From assembly GCA_019454045.1 (NCBI GenBank), contig SKCR01041670.1:1-64000 (forward strand): DNA of 64,000 bases, written 5' to 3'. The stretch comes from Zanthoxylum bungeanum. Taxonomy: Eukaryota; Streptophyta; Magnoliopsida; Sapindales; Rutaceae. The position numbers and the translations under genes were made by a program. This document shows positions 37,294-49,559 of the stretch, piece by piece (position 1 is the stretch's first letter; each line of letters opens with the position of its first letter). Under the pieces are notes generated by a model. The model saw only the letters and a program-made list of their open reading frames with translations, did not search any database and was not told where the DNA came from.

Positions 37294-37470
37294 CACGTGG
37301 AAAAGAAATACCGCGTAATTAGAGAGTTAATTGAACGAAAAGACATAGTGGTCTTGAAGGTTCAAGGACAAGACAACATAGCAGACCCGCTTACAAAGGC
37401 CTTACCTCCTAACTTATTCGATAAACATGTGGAGGAGATGGGGCTACGGTACCATCCATATTGGCACTAA
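37294..37470 (+). pseudogene. C-terminal fragment of copia RNase H
   Basis: The plus strand encodes 58 codons beginning HVEKKYRVIRE, containing QDNIADPLTKALP and ending YHPYWH before TAA. ADPLTKALP is the typical end of copia RNase H. The upstream frame is abruptly lost at about 37291, where minus-oriented LTR sequence begins, so the rest of pol is gone. A purine-rich AAGTGAGAGTT and an LTR start TGATGGAGTTGG follow directly. Confidence 0.88.
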
Positions 37471-38164
37471 GCAAGTGAGAGTTTGATGGAGTTGGTGCTT
37501 GGAGTGCCAATCCGATTTGTACATTTCATTATTTATTAATAAAATAACTATATTTTTCATTTCATATCTTAGAATGGTATCAGTAGCAAAGGCTTAACCA
37601 CACAACATATATTTTTGAATCTATGCCATAATAATTTTAATTTAATTATGCATAAGACATATTGGATATGTATTGCATGTTTTAAATGAAAACTTTGACA
37701 TAATTAAGTTAATGACTTGATTTTCATAAATCTCTCATGATTATGTGATTACTTTATTTAAGTAATATTATTAATAATGTTGGAGCATTATTGGATGGTC
37801 CGCCTTGTCAATACGGAGATGAATGAGTTCTTACTACTTATATCCAATATCATCATTAGTTTGAGGATAAGAAATGGTTCAGGACCAAACTAGGAGTCAC
37901 ATGAAGTGATTGACCTTGGAGGTCTACCTAATGAGTTACAAAGGCCGATATCGTCATTAGTGTGAGGCTGGAGTAAATATCATGGGATCCACTTCCCGCT
38001 ATGAAATTTTAATAGTCAAATTTCTATTTTTCCGTTAAGGGAGATTACAGAATTACGTAAAGTAGTGGGAGGGCACTAATAGATTTAAAATTCCATAATC
38101 AATTAGTGTTATCACTTTTGAAATGAAAATTGTTCTGTTACTACTCAAAGATTTTGCCGTGTAG

Positions 38165-38377
38165 ATGGTTGCCACTAATCCATTGATGAAACTTTTGGAT
38201 TCCTATAAGCTAAAAGAAGCCGAGAACTATTTCGAATGGGAAATGAACATGCACATTGTCTTGGAGTATGAAAAGTTGACTTATGTCACTATCAATCCAC
38301 TGTCTGTTGATATCGATCCTGACTCCACTCTAGAAGAGCGAGAAACTTTTGATAGCCTGCGACGGAGGGATTGTTAA
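38165..38377 (+). pseudogene. N-terminal fragment of copia Gag
   Basis: The open frame starts MVATNPLMKLLDSYKLK and continues with NYFEWEMNMHIVLEYEK, the usual start of copia Gag (DUF4219/UBN2 region). It stops after about 64 family-like residues, where GATAGCCTGCGACGGAGGG and LTR sequence begin at about 38354. The upstream leader runs from a primer-site-like sequence near 37575. The rest of gag and most of pol are missing. Confidence 0.8.
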
Positions 38378-39965
38378 ACATATGTGATGACCTCGACTTT
38401 TATAGTTTAGAAAGGTCATTCGTGTTCTTCGCGAATTTGGAGGTGGCCGAATTGCGTACATATTAGCTAGGCTTATATGAAGAACGTGTTTGAACTTAGA
38501 GAGTCCCAATATGAAGTGTACTCGTTGAGCACTTGGGTAACCAATTATTTTTTATAAAAGATAATATTCGATATTATAATTATCAACTAAGATAATCAAG
38601 TGTTATTGGATAACATTGATTATTTACTTTGACCTAATTGGATTAATTGGATTAATTCAATAATTACACAAGGGGTTAATTGTAAAATCATAATTATCTC
38701 TACCATTTGAGGATATTATGGTAATTGTAAGTATGTAATAATAGATGTTTTTGGCTTGATTTAATTGGATTAAATCAAGGCGGCAAACATTTAACTAATT
38801 CATTTCCTAATACTTGGCTTGATTTAATTGGATTAAATTAAAGTGGGAGACAATGGAGATTAGTCACACCTAATTATACATATTTGTACAAATTGAATTA
38901 AACCCACTTAAAAGGTGATTACAACTTTTATTAATTAAAAATTGCATAAGTTTTGCTATAAATAACAAGCTTTAGGAATGTTTTAATTACAAGTTCAAAT
39001 ACAAGCATAAGCAAATTCTTGAGAGATTAGCCTAAGTTAAAGAAGTGTTTAGAGAAGCTTGTGATGTCTCTACAACATTTCATCTAGGAGAAATCGATAT
39101 TGGATCTAGAAGTGAAGCTTGGAAGCATTGGAAACAAGATTGAATCTTGAAGTCAAGCTTGCACACTTTGAAGGTTCTCCAACAATTTCAACAAAGGAGA
39201 AATAGATTGGATCTTGCATCAAGCTTACTAGGTAATGTTTGATCTTCTCCAAAGCTATGTTCATTTGTGTATTAGATGCATGATAACATAGCTTAATGTT
39301 GAATAAGGCTAATCAATTGTGTTATGATACTTTAGAAGTATAATCACAACAAGCTTGTAATTTGATCAAAATATTCATGTTGGAAATGGAACAATTAATT
39401 AGAGTTTGGAACTCTTGATTAAAGCTTAGAGCTTTGGCTACCATTCTAGAATCACTTGACCACCTTTGGGTGACCTAGAATTGTTCACGAGACATTTCTT
39501 ATTGGGATTCTAATTTGGTTTGTGTAATAGATTCAAAATTTACGCAAGTGCGTATTTAGAATAAATTTATATTTTTATAAAAATATTTGATATTTTGAAA
39601 AACTTGATTTTTATTCTATAACATGTGTTAATGTTGGTTTTGAAATTAAAAATTAATTTTGGGTGTTTTTGAAGTGTTTAGGGAAGACCAGAAGCAATTA
39701 GGGTAATAGACCATAATTGCATCAGCTCTCTGGAATCCAGAGAGCTGAGCATTTTGAAAACAAATGAAAAAAAAAATAGAAGCAGACCTGGGCACTACAG
39801 TGCGCTCGCGCTACACGTACTGTAGCTCGTGTGCTTCACGCGCGCCGATTTTGTTTTCGTTCGTTCGGGAGCTTCCGGACTCCGATTCAGTCCCATTTTT
39901 TTCCTATACACTCGTAATGGAATATAGTATTTCATTAAATAATTTAAAATTACACTCATACTTTA
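38354..39965 (+). repeat. Plus-oriented copia LTR arm, inverse of 34722-36585
   Basis: From GATAGCCTRCGACGGAGGGATTG onward this is the reverse complement of the left arm, with matching landmarks: the AACATATGTGATGACCTCG segment, a TTGGATTAATTGGATTAA run, the AAGCTTGCACAC leader, the CGCGC-rich block and the GGAGCTTCCGGACTCCGATT block. Some sections are duplicated or missing relative to the left arm. Confidence 0.85.
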
Positions 39966-40444
39966 TTCCACACAAAATCAATGCTATCCTATTGTCAAAA
40001 GATTACATATGCTACTCGACTCGAGGAGATTCCTATTGACGGTGGTGTGTACTTCCAACTATTAGGAATCACCTATGAGTCATTCATTATTCACTCCAAC
40101 GAATACCCACATGTCTATACGAGTTTCCGAAACTCATGGTACATCGCGTTAAACCATTGGAACTCCAATTCCAATATACGACATGTGATATTCTTCTAGG
40201 TTATAGGAATTCGACCATATTCCAAAACCAACGACTATGAATATTTACTTTAAGAATAATTTACATTTAGTGTCAAGACTATTCTAAGGTCGATGTCATT
40301 TTTAGCATATATTATACATCAATTTAATACGCGTAATGACAATACCATTAATAAGGTATGAAATGAAAAATATAGTTATTTTATTAATAAATAATAAAAT
40401 ATAAAAATCAGATTGGCACTCCAACCACCAACTCCATCACTAGT

Positions 40445-40977
40445 GATCCTGTAAAACAAAGATAGAATGAGCGGAGAGTACTTCCCACCGGTGTGGTGGG
40501 TGCCATAGGTACTCCGTCGCTCAAGTCAGTAGTGAAGACGAGCTGTAAATAATAGAAGAGCAAGGCTTGATGTTACCTTGACTTCTGTTGACTGCCGTGA
40601 GGGCGGTCGCCGGGGTTTAGAGAGTAAGAAACATAGAGAGCTCAAGTATGAGAACTAAAACCTCTCCCCCTCATTATGAATTGTGGCTCCTTTTATAGGC
40701 TATCGAAATATGAGTTTGATTGATACAGTAAATGTTTAACCCTTTGGTGCCCAAAACGACTAAACACGTAAATCATGAATAAATGCATTTTTCGGTTGGG
40801 TAGGTGGTAAGTCAAAGGGTTGTTTGGTAGGCCTCTCTTTGTGCGTGGGCCTGAGAAGGTAATTGGATCCTTGGCCCGAGTCTGTTCTGGGTACTGTTTG
40901 AAGGATTTGGGCTATTACTGATGTAGAGCCTGAAGTGAAAAGTCAAAAATATCTTTGGCCCAAATTTAGCCAGCACA
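40445..40977 (-). repeat. Second part of the split 3' LTR of the outer element
   Basis: It begins GATCCTG and continues GAGCGGAGAGTACTTCCCACC, as in the unbroken LTR at 53708-54296. The missing first 61 bp (GTGGATGCTGGTTTTC...) are at 34660-34720, on the far side of the copia insertion. It ends CAGCACA at 40977. Confidence 0.88.
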
Positions 40978-41274
40978 GTTTTTCCCATATTCTCTAAGTC
41001 AAAGAGTTCTGGGCTTGGAGAGTATTCGACAAGTATGTCGTCTGAGGTATGTATAAAGCACGCAAGCATACCTGGACATTGATGTCGTTTGGACCTGTCA
41101 AAGGCCATACCATATTGATGGAGCTAAATAAATATCTACGATGATCATTAGTCAACCAATCCTGGACGTTGATGTCGCTTGGACCTGTTAAATGTAATAT
41201 CATGTTGATGGAACCAAGTAAATATCAAGAATGAATCCTAGTTGACCAGATCTAGATGTTGATCTAAGAGATCG

Positions 41275-42215
41275 TCATAAGTTTGTGGGGAATGACCCTG
41301 TCGACTGGACCATATGAAGGCCAGGTTAATCTCCATACTACTGGTCAAGGGACCATTGGAGTCTTCATCGTCGTCTGGACCAAATGGAGGCTAGGTCTTG
41401 AACTCGACTCTACATGAGCCATGGGGAATGTTCCCAGTTGACTGAACCAGATAAAGGTCAGGATCATCCCCATACTATGGGTCAAAGGACCAGTGGAGTC
41501 TTCAATGTTGTCTGGACCAGATGAAGGTCAGGTCTTGAACTTGACTCTACATGAGCCATTGGGAATGTTCCTAGTCGAATGAACCAGATGAAGGTCAGAA
41601 TTATCCCCATACTACAGGTCAAAGGACTAATGGAGTCTTCAATGTTGTCTGGACCAGATGAATACAAGATTTTCAACTTGACTCTACATGAGCCATGGGG
41701 AATGTTCCCAGTCGACTGAACCAGATGAATATCAAGATAATCTCCATACTATGGGTCAAAGGACCAATGGAATCTTCAATGTCGTCTGGACTAGATGAAG
41801 GCCAAGTCTTCAACTTAACTCTACATGAACCATGAGGAATGTTCCCATTCGACTGAACCGGATGAAGGTCAGAATAATCCCCATACTATGGGTCAAATGA
41901 CTAGGGGAATCTTCAATGTCGTCTTGACCAGATGAATGCCAGGTCTTCAACTTGACTCTACATGAGCCATGGGGAATGTTCCCAGTCGACTGAACCAGAT
42001 AAAGGTCAGGATAATCCTCATGCTACGGGTCAAATGACCAGAGGAATCTTCAATGTCTCCTGGACCAGATGAAGGCCAGGTCTTCAGCTTGACTCTACAT
42101 GAACCATGAGGAATGTTCCAAGTCGACTGAACTAGGTGAAGGTCATGATAATGCCCATACTACGAGTCAAAGGACCGTGGGCGTCTTCAATATTGTCTGG
42201 AACTGATGAAGGTCC
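41275..42215. repeat. 137-bp tandem array in the outer element
   Basis: About seven copies of a 137-bp unit, measured from successive CTCTACATGAGCC landmarks at 41408 and 41545 and onward. Each unit holds GACCAGATGAAGGTC-type words twice. The same unit, reversed, fills 49560-50540 in the inner element, so the two elements are relatives. Confidence 0.88.
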
Positions 42216-42547
42216 AGAAGGATCTTTATTCTACTAGACCTTGTGAAGGTCCATGAGGGTCTTCACTTATCACTCTACAAAACCTGATAAAGATCCATGA
42301 GACAATGGTCGACTGAATCTGTTGAATGTCCATGAGTCTTATGTCGACTGGAAGTAATGAAGGTCTATGAGAATCTTAACTCCTCACTCTACAAGACTTG
42401 ATAAAGATCCATGAGACAACGATTGACTGAACTTGATGAAGGTCCATGAGAGTCTAGACTCCACTAGACATGATGAAGGTCTAAGAGAGTCTTTACTTCC
42501 CATTAGACTAGACCGAATTTAGGTCTAGAAGGGTCTCCACTCTACTA

Positions 42548-42870
42548 GACCTGACAAAAGTCAGTGAGGGTCTTCATTCCTTATTCTACAATCCTCACTC
42601 TACAAGACCTGACAAAGTTCGGTGAGGGTCTTCATTCCTCATTCTACAATCCTCACTCTATAAGACCTGACAAAGGTCGGTGATGGTCTTCATTCCTCAT
42701 TCTACAATCCTCACTCTACAAGACCCGACAAAGGTCAGTGATGGTCTTCATTCTTTATTATACAAGACCTAACAAAGGTCAATGAGGGTCTTCATTCCTC
42801 ATTATATAATCCTCACTCTATAAGACCTGACAAAGGTCAATGAGGGTCTTCGGTCGAATGAAGTCTATAG
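42548..42870. repeat. 58-bp tandem array in the outer element
   Basis: Units starting GACCTGACAAAGGTC recur at 42548, 42606, 42664, 42722 and 42824 (one shorter unit at 42766). Each reads through GAGGGTCTTCATTCCTCA to CAATCCTCACTCTA. It is a local amplification of the same short word that builds the 137-bp unit. Confidence 0.85.
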
Positions 42871-42949
42871 TTGATGGCAATCCATCCATGTAGTATGAAA
42901 GAGATGATAATTCTTCCATGTAGGGTCGAATAGAACCTCGGCCAAATAC

Positions 42950-43930
42950 TAAGCCTTCATCCATGTCATATCGAATGACACATTTGCCTCAAGCTAAATC
43001 TTCATACATGCAGTGTCGACTGTGTATCCTTTTTATGCCAAGTCTTTATGCATGTAGTGTCGACTGGGAAATTTGCCTCATGTTGAGTCTTCATTCGTGT
43101 ATTATCGTCTAGGACATCCTTCTCATGCCAAACCTTTATACACGTAGTGTCTACTGGGAAATTTGCCTCATGTTGAGTCTTCATTCGTGTATTATCGTAT
43201 GAGACATCCTTCTCATCATGTCAAGCCTCCATACACGTAGTGTCAACTGAGACGTCTATGCCAAGTCTTCATGCTGAGTCTCCACACATGTAGTGTCGAT
43301 TGAGACATCCTCCTCATGCCGAGTCTTCATATATGCAGTGTCGACAGGGACAAATGGTCTTACTGATGTTAGAGTAAGGCTATTCTCTCCCAAGTTATCA
43401 TAGTTTTTTCCTTTCAGACCCAGTCTACGATTATGTTTAATCGTTGGGAATTAATTGGTCTTCATGAGATTTTGGTCGACTGGACTTGATGAAGGTCCAT
43501 GGGGGCTACGGTCGAATGGAGTCTTGAGTTGATGGTAATCCATCTATGTAGTGTGGAGAATATGATTATCTTTCCATGTCATATTAAGAATATAACAATC
43601 ATTTCATGTAGTCTGGAGTTGTTGGCAATCCACCTGGTCATATGGAGAATATGACTATCTTTTCATGTAGTCTGGAAGAGATGACAATTCATTCATATCG
43701 TATAGAGGAGATGAGAATTCTTCAATGTAGTCTGGAAGAGATGACAATCTTTCCATGTAGTTTGGAGTAGATGATAATTCATCCATGTAGCATGGAGTTG
43801 ATGGCATTCCTATAGAATACTTCTTGGGCGATTAAATATGCTTGAGGATTATGAGGGTATTCTCATATCGACTGGGAGAAGCATGTCGATTAGGTCAGGT
43901 GTTGGTCAATATAGGTCGTTTGGAGCAAAA
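42950..43930. repeat. Further degenerate repeats in the outer element
   Basis: To about 43340, units of about 110 bp alternate GTAGTGTCGACTGGGAAATTT with GAGTCTTCATTCGTGTATTA. From about 43540 to 43800, shorter units read GTAGTCTGGAGTTGATGGCAA and variants. No coding frame is conserved. Confidence 0.75.
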
Positions 43931-43939
43931 TGGGTTTCT

Positions 43940-44703
43940 CCCTAAATTGGAGTTTTGTGAAGGATAATTTTTTCTGAAGTAACCAATGAATACTTATTTG
44001 GGAAGCTATGATGTCCCCAAGGCGACAATGGGTGGCTTCTGACCCATTGTTTTTGTCTAATTACATCAGGTGATATCTTATTGAGATGTATTACTAGCAC
44101 ATCATTTATTATATCGCTTGGGAGGATTCGAGCTTCTCTCATCGTGATGGCTGATGGAACTTCCTCTCTTATTATTCCTCTTATCCTCCTTCCACATGAT
44201 CTCAATGTGGGCCCGAGCCATGTCTTGATCCATCGTGTAGCATCGAAATTTAGTGAGCTTTTTGTAGAGTCCACTTTCTGAAAGTAATTCATTTCTGAAT
44301 GCTTCCACTACAGTAGGCTGATGGAGATCTGAGATTATTATCCTCTCTTTATTGAATCGAGCCACGTTGCTTCGTAAAGACTCTGCTCTCTATTGCTGGA
44401 TGGCATTGAGGTTATTGGTGGTCTTCTCAAGCATGCAACACATTACAAAATGCTCCACAAATTTGTCTGCTAGTTGTTGGTAAGACTTGATGGATCTGTA
44501 TGGGAGATTGATGAACCAGGTGAGGGCAGGACCAACCAATGTTTCTCCAAATCCTCTGCACATTCCAGCTTCTCATTGATGATGAGTTAGATCGGTCGAC
44601 ATCATCTTGTATTTGTAATGGACCACATGATCGCTTGTGTCCGTGGATCCACCATACAGCTTCATATCTGGTGGACTAAACTTTCGTGGGAGTTCAATGG
44701 AAG
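43940..44703 (-). pseudogene. C-terminal half of the outer element's Gag
   Basis: On the minus strand this continues Gag from 53190 after the inner insertion. It contains ELPRKFSPPDMKLYGGSTD, ALTWFINLP, QQLADKFVEHFV, ESLRSNVARFNKER and HIEIMWKEDKRNN, the pattern of the Retrotrans_gag family. Stop codons interrupt it after THHQ and after NAIQQ, so it would not be made even without the insertion. No zinc knuckle and no pol domain follow; tandem repeats take over. Confidence 0.85.
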
Positions 44704-44708
44704 TAATA

Positions 44709-45325
44709 TGCACGGGCCAAATTTGGACCCAAGGGTAAAATCATCTTTCACCTTAAACCCAACAATATACAAGGCCCGAAAGTAAAGACCAGGCCCAAAG
44801 AATTCTGTATTATTGGATTACAATTGAGCCATAAACTTAAGGACAAAACCTCTTAATTATATCAACCACTTTTCCCCACTTTGCCTAACACAAGGCATAT
44901 TCTCACATGCTCAAACTTTTATCAAATGTCTGGGCACGTTGTGGGACTTATGCCAGCTGCCAAAGATGATCCTTTTCATCTATAAATAGCAACGCAATTC
45001 AAGAAACAAGGGAGGAAGTGGGACTTCTTTCTTACAAGTCTCTGCTCTCTGACACTAACTCTCTCAGAGTACTTCATCCCCTTATACACTTATCACAGCC
45101 CTCACGGCTACCAAAAGAGTCTAAGGTAACATCAAACCTTGCTTTCACATTTTACATATTTACTGCTCATTTCATACTATTGACTTGAGCGTCGGAGTGC
45201 CCCCGGCACCCACTACACCGGTGGGCATTCTGCTCCCGCTCATTCTACATTTGTCTTACAGGATCGCTAATGCCCCCAACCTACAAATTCTGATTGTGGA
45301 CCTCGGCCAAATTCTAGTGTCCACA
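44709..45325 (+). repeat. 5' LTR of the inner element
   Basis: This 617-bp LTR has a TATA-like CTATAAATAGCAACGC at about 44980 and the CACACCGGTGGG-type motif shared with the outer LTR. Its partner is 52568-53184. Confidence 0.93.
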
Positions 45326-45345
45326 ATTTGGCGCCCACCGTGGGG
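45326..45345 (+). other. Primer-binding site of the inner element
   Basis: Directly after the LTR the sequence reads ATTTGGCGCCCACCGTGGGG, the kind of primer site seen next to plant gypsy LTRs. The outer element has the matching ATTTAGCGCCCACCG at its own 5' LTR (minus strand, about 53707 downward). The tRNA was not identified. Confidence 0.75.
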
Positions 45346-47799
45346 CCTTAGCGATTCATAGCAAGCAAAGACCCCCTCAGTCTACAAATCCTTACAAATA
45401 TAACTATCCATAGCTTCGTGCAACAGACAGACACCACATGTGGTGGCACAATTAGCCACTTTACAAAACAGTTACAATCAATGGAAGATAAAAACTTATC
45501 CATGTAAAAGTCCAGTACTAATCTCCAATAGTATCTGGAACATAATTCTTTCTTCATCCACTCAAAGGCGTGAGGCTACAACTCATTTCAACTATCTTAT
45601 CAACCCAATTTCTTAGGAGTATTCGAGAAGATGGCAAGTGAAAATTCACCATCAAATGACCATTCATTTAATCACCAAAGAAACCATCACATTTCTTCAG
45701 CCGACCTATCACGACAAGACACATCTTCCATGTGAATGGAAATGTTGGAGTAATCTTCTCCAGTCTACCTAGAATCAAACTACCAATAAGGAAAATCCAA
45801 ATCGAGATAACTTCTCAGCATTATTTCCCTATAAAACATCAGCTCCCAAAGACGTGGGAGAATATCCATATTCATCATACGACATAGATGAATTCCAATC
45901 TTCTTCATATGATATGAAAGGTGTGTCATCTGCTTCACGCAATGCAAAGAGGATTGTTATCTCCTCCCGAGGACGTGGAAGGATTGTCATCTCCTCCAGT
46001 CTACAAGAAAAGTTTTTCATCTCCTCCAGACTACATGAAAACCCACTGTCTAAGCCAATTATGGTCTCTTACACAAGAAAGAAGCTGGACACAACCACTG
46101 TTTACATGTGTAGTTGCCAGTCTACACTTGCATGAAACACTCTGCCATATGTAGTCCATAGTCGTACGCAGACTGCAAAAAATCAAGCATGCTAAAAAAA
46201 AAAATTGAAAGTTAGGCCAAAATGATCAATGAAGAGGCAGGTAAAAAAAAAATCGTAGGCTCCAATAAGAATTGCAAGCAGTCCAAAGCTAAAGGTGCAA
46301 ATGCTATAGATTTCTTCCATCAAGCTACACGTGGGTGCCAAGAAAAGTTTCACTCTACAAAAGGAACCTCATAAACAACAAATAGTTGAGATAAAGTGAG
46401 GCCAACTACCCCAAGCTACAAAAAAAAAAAAAAGAAGAAATTGGCGTGATAAAAAAACAACTTTGCCCAAAATAAAAAAAAAAAAAAAAAAGCAAGTGGG
46501 CCCGAATTTGCTTTGTTGATTGACTAAAAAAAAAGAAGTAATTGGCGTGATAAAAAAAGGCTTTTGCCAAAATAAGAATAATAAGAGGAAAACAAGGTGG
46601 GGCCAATTTCAAAAGAGAAAGTGTAGTAATGAAAGAAGAAAAGAAGAAATCAGCCCCATAATTTTGACTAAAACAAAAATAGAGAGTGGGCCATGTACAA
46701 ATCATATATTAGTTCATTAAAAGCCAACAAGCAAGTAGCTGGCATAAATTGCCACACACTACCTTTCCCATACTACCACACTACAAAACCCATAGCCTCT
46801 CATTTAAAAAAATTAGAGCCTCACGCTACATGCAAAGTGGCCCATTCGATATGTGGATTCTTCCATATGTTAATATCACAAGCAAGTCTAGCTCTGGTGG
46901 TTCTTTTGTCGACAACACTCTTGTTGGTGTCATTCACATTGAAATCAATTTCACCCATGCTACATTCACGTGCCTGATATTTTCTTCTCTACCACCATTC
47001 TTCTTCTTGTTGCATGCCAGAGTATGATCCATGTAAGGACTGAGGCTGAATGGTCCACGTTTAGGCTCAATTTACTTTTTCTCCATGAGGTTCTTGGTAT
47101 TAAGGCTGACCCAATTCTCCATATTGCATGAAATATGGTCGCATGAAAAAGAGAAGTCCATATGGTCTGGGGAGAGAAAGTTGATGGTGACCATGCTTTG
47201 AGATTTTTTGCCTTTATCCTTATGTGCAAATTGGCCTGGTTCTTGCTCATAAAGTACTTCATAGGGTCACAATGGTCTTAGCCTCTCTTGGCCACTTGCA
47301 CGTGAAAGCTGATGCTTGTCAGCTTGTGTATGGCTTCTTTGCTACATGGTGGCTTTTGATTTATTTCCTTTCTTAGAGGGACATTTTTCGTGGGTTCCTT
47401 GGTCATTTGCGCAAAAGCTGGCTTTATACATGTAGGTTGATTTTTTCGAAGTGGCAGTGTGTGGTTGGCATGCATGACGATGGTAGCCTGTAAAATGTTT
47501 TGGGGTACGACTTCTTAGCATGTGGTGCACCATACTATTTGTTTTGGTGACAAAGAATCCCATTTGCATCCAGCCGACATGTGTGCCTCCAGCATGTATC
47601 CAAGATTTAGCCTAAGGCGAAAGGGTTTCATTCAACATGACAAGTCAAGGCGAGAGGACTCACGTGTCATGGGCCCAGTTGATGCAATTCATACCTTGTC
47701 GAATGAAGTTCGTCCTTTGTTCCAAGCGATAGGCATATATGCTATCTTGTCATACGGTTCTATTCAACATCAATAGAATGACCAACATCTAGCCCAATC
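45346..47799 (+). other. Non-coding inner region of the inner element
   Basis: No gag or pol motif is seen on either strand. Between 45830 and 46060 are short CCTCCAGTCTAC/CTCCTCC repeats. Between 46390 and 46700 a unit GAAGAAATTGGCGTGATAAA recurs with A-rich runs. Small frames here look accidental. Confidence 0.6.
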
Positions 47800-49559
47800 A
47801 ATTGATCAAACTGTCTCATTCAACGAAACCTTCATGCTACAGCTATGCAGCGATACCACTATATACTACACACATGAAGGTTTTTCATCGAGTGGGATGA
47901 TAAATCATCTGGTTCATACTATTATCCATACTACAAGGTGGTTAGCTATCAACTTCAGGCTACATGGAAAATTCCCAACACCTCTAGACTACTTGGAATG
48001 ATTATCAACTCCTCCAGACTAAGTCAAAGGTTAGTTATCATCTCTATGCTACATTGATTTAATATTGCCAACCTCATACTACATAGGAAATCTTTTATCA
48101 TACCTAGTAGAATGAAGAACACTCTTGCATTTCCTTTAGATCCAATTAACCAGCCTTTATCAGGCTATATAGTATGGAAATTATATATGACTCTCATCAA
48201 GTTCATTCTATTGTAGTATCATTGACCTTTCTCAGGTCTTGTATAATTAATGACCTTGATAGACATCCATCTCTTTCATACTACATGTGAAGATAATCAT
48301 CTACACACTACGTATAAAGATTATCATCCAACTTCAGACTACATGGAAGGATTTCCATAAACTCTAAGAAGCATTGGAAGAGCCCCATGAACCTTTATCA
48401 GGTTCATTCGACCGTAGTCTCCTGACCTTCATCAGGTCAGGTAGAATGAAAATTATCTTGGACATACTTTCAGTCCAATAGTCTGACCTTCATCATGTCG
48501 AGTAGTATGAAGATTTTCTTAGACCTTCATCAGGACTAGTAGAATGAAGATTCTTATAAACGTTCATTAGGTTAATACGACCATGTCTCGTGGACATTTG
48601 TCAGGTCCATTCGACAATAGTCTCATGGTCAGGTAGGATGAAGATCCATTTGGACCTTCATCAAGTTCATTCGACCATTAATTCATGGACCTTTATCGGG
48701 TTCATTCGACTATAGTCTTCTGACCTTCATCAGGTCAGGTAGTATGAAGATTCACATAGACCTTTATTAAGTTCATTCGACCGTAGCTTCATGGACCTTC
48801 GTCAGGTCCATTCGATAAGTCCAGTCGACAGTAGTCTCATAGAAGAATGAGAGGTGATGACTTGCATCAAGTTCATTTCATTATAGTATCATGGGCCTTC
48901 TTCAGATCTAATATAGTGTAATGACCTCCTTGGACTTCCATCAAGTCCATGCGACATGTCCATTCGACAGTAGTCTCGTGACCTTCATCAGGTCTTGTAG
49001 TATGAAGATTCACATAGATATTCATTAGGTTCATTCGACTGTGCCTTATGGACCTTCATCAGGTCCATTTGATAGTCCATTCGACAGTAGTATCATGGAC
49101 CTTCATCAGAACTAGTAGTATGAGAAGGAAAGACTCTCATAGACCTTCTTCAGGTCTAGTAGAGTAAAAATCCTCATTGACTCATATTAGATCATGTATA
49201 ATGAAGAATGAAGACCCCCGTGGATTTTCATCATATACGGAATCTGTAGACTCCCATGTACCTTCATCGGGTATAGTGGAATGTGTAAACTTTACTTTGA
49301 CCTTCATAAGGTCGGGAGGATTAAACTTCCATATACCCATATTAGGTATAGTGGAGTGTGTAGACTTTCTTGGACCTTCATCGGGTAATGTAAACTCTGA
49401 TGTACTTTTCAAGTGTTGTAGAATGAAATCTTCTTAGACTTTCATCAGATCTAGTATATGTAGACTCCCTTGTACCTTTATCAATATGTATGGTCGTCTT
49501 GATACATAAGACAATGAAACATCCTCCATATGGAACATGCCCATTTGACTCAGGAAGAG
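47800..49559. repeat. Degenerate CCTTCATCAGGTC-type repeats of the inner element
   Basis: The word GACCTTCATCAGGTC and variants recur many dozens of times with GTCCATTCGAC and GTAGTATGAAGATT between them. Periods are irregular here, unlike the regular 137-bp array that follows. Confidence 0.75.

Larger units (their letters stand above)
34721..40439. mobile_element. Rearranged copia insertion with inverted LTR arms, splitting the outer 3' LTR
   Basis: The insertion begins TGTTGGGGCAGTTG and ends CCAACTCCATCA, flanked by CTAGC (34716-34720) and CTAGT (40440-40444), a target duplication with one mismatch. Minus-oriented LTR sequence fills 34721 to about 37290. Plus-oriented LTR sequence from the same family fills about 38354-39965. 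Minus-oriented LTR sequence resumes at 39966-40439. Between the arms are an RNase H end (37294-37470), a polypurine-like stretch, a short LTR start at 37484, a primer-site-like TGGTATCAGTAGC near 37575 and a gag start (38165-38377). The order is not that of an intact element, so at least one inversion or recombination occurred. A further LTR fragment is at 62412-63937. Confidence 0.75.

Noticed and set aside
41275..42215. Regular repeats that could suggest a CRISPR-like array
   Set aside because: Units are contiguous 137-bp tandem repeats with no unique spacers, in a plant retroelement.
45829..46154. Overlapping frames within the inner gypsy-type element
   Set aside because: Serine- and proline-rich readings of short CTCCTCC/CCAGTCTAC repeats on both strands; no gag or pol motif.
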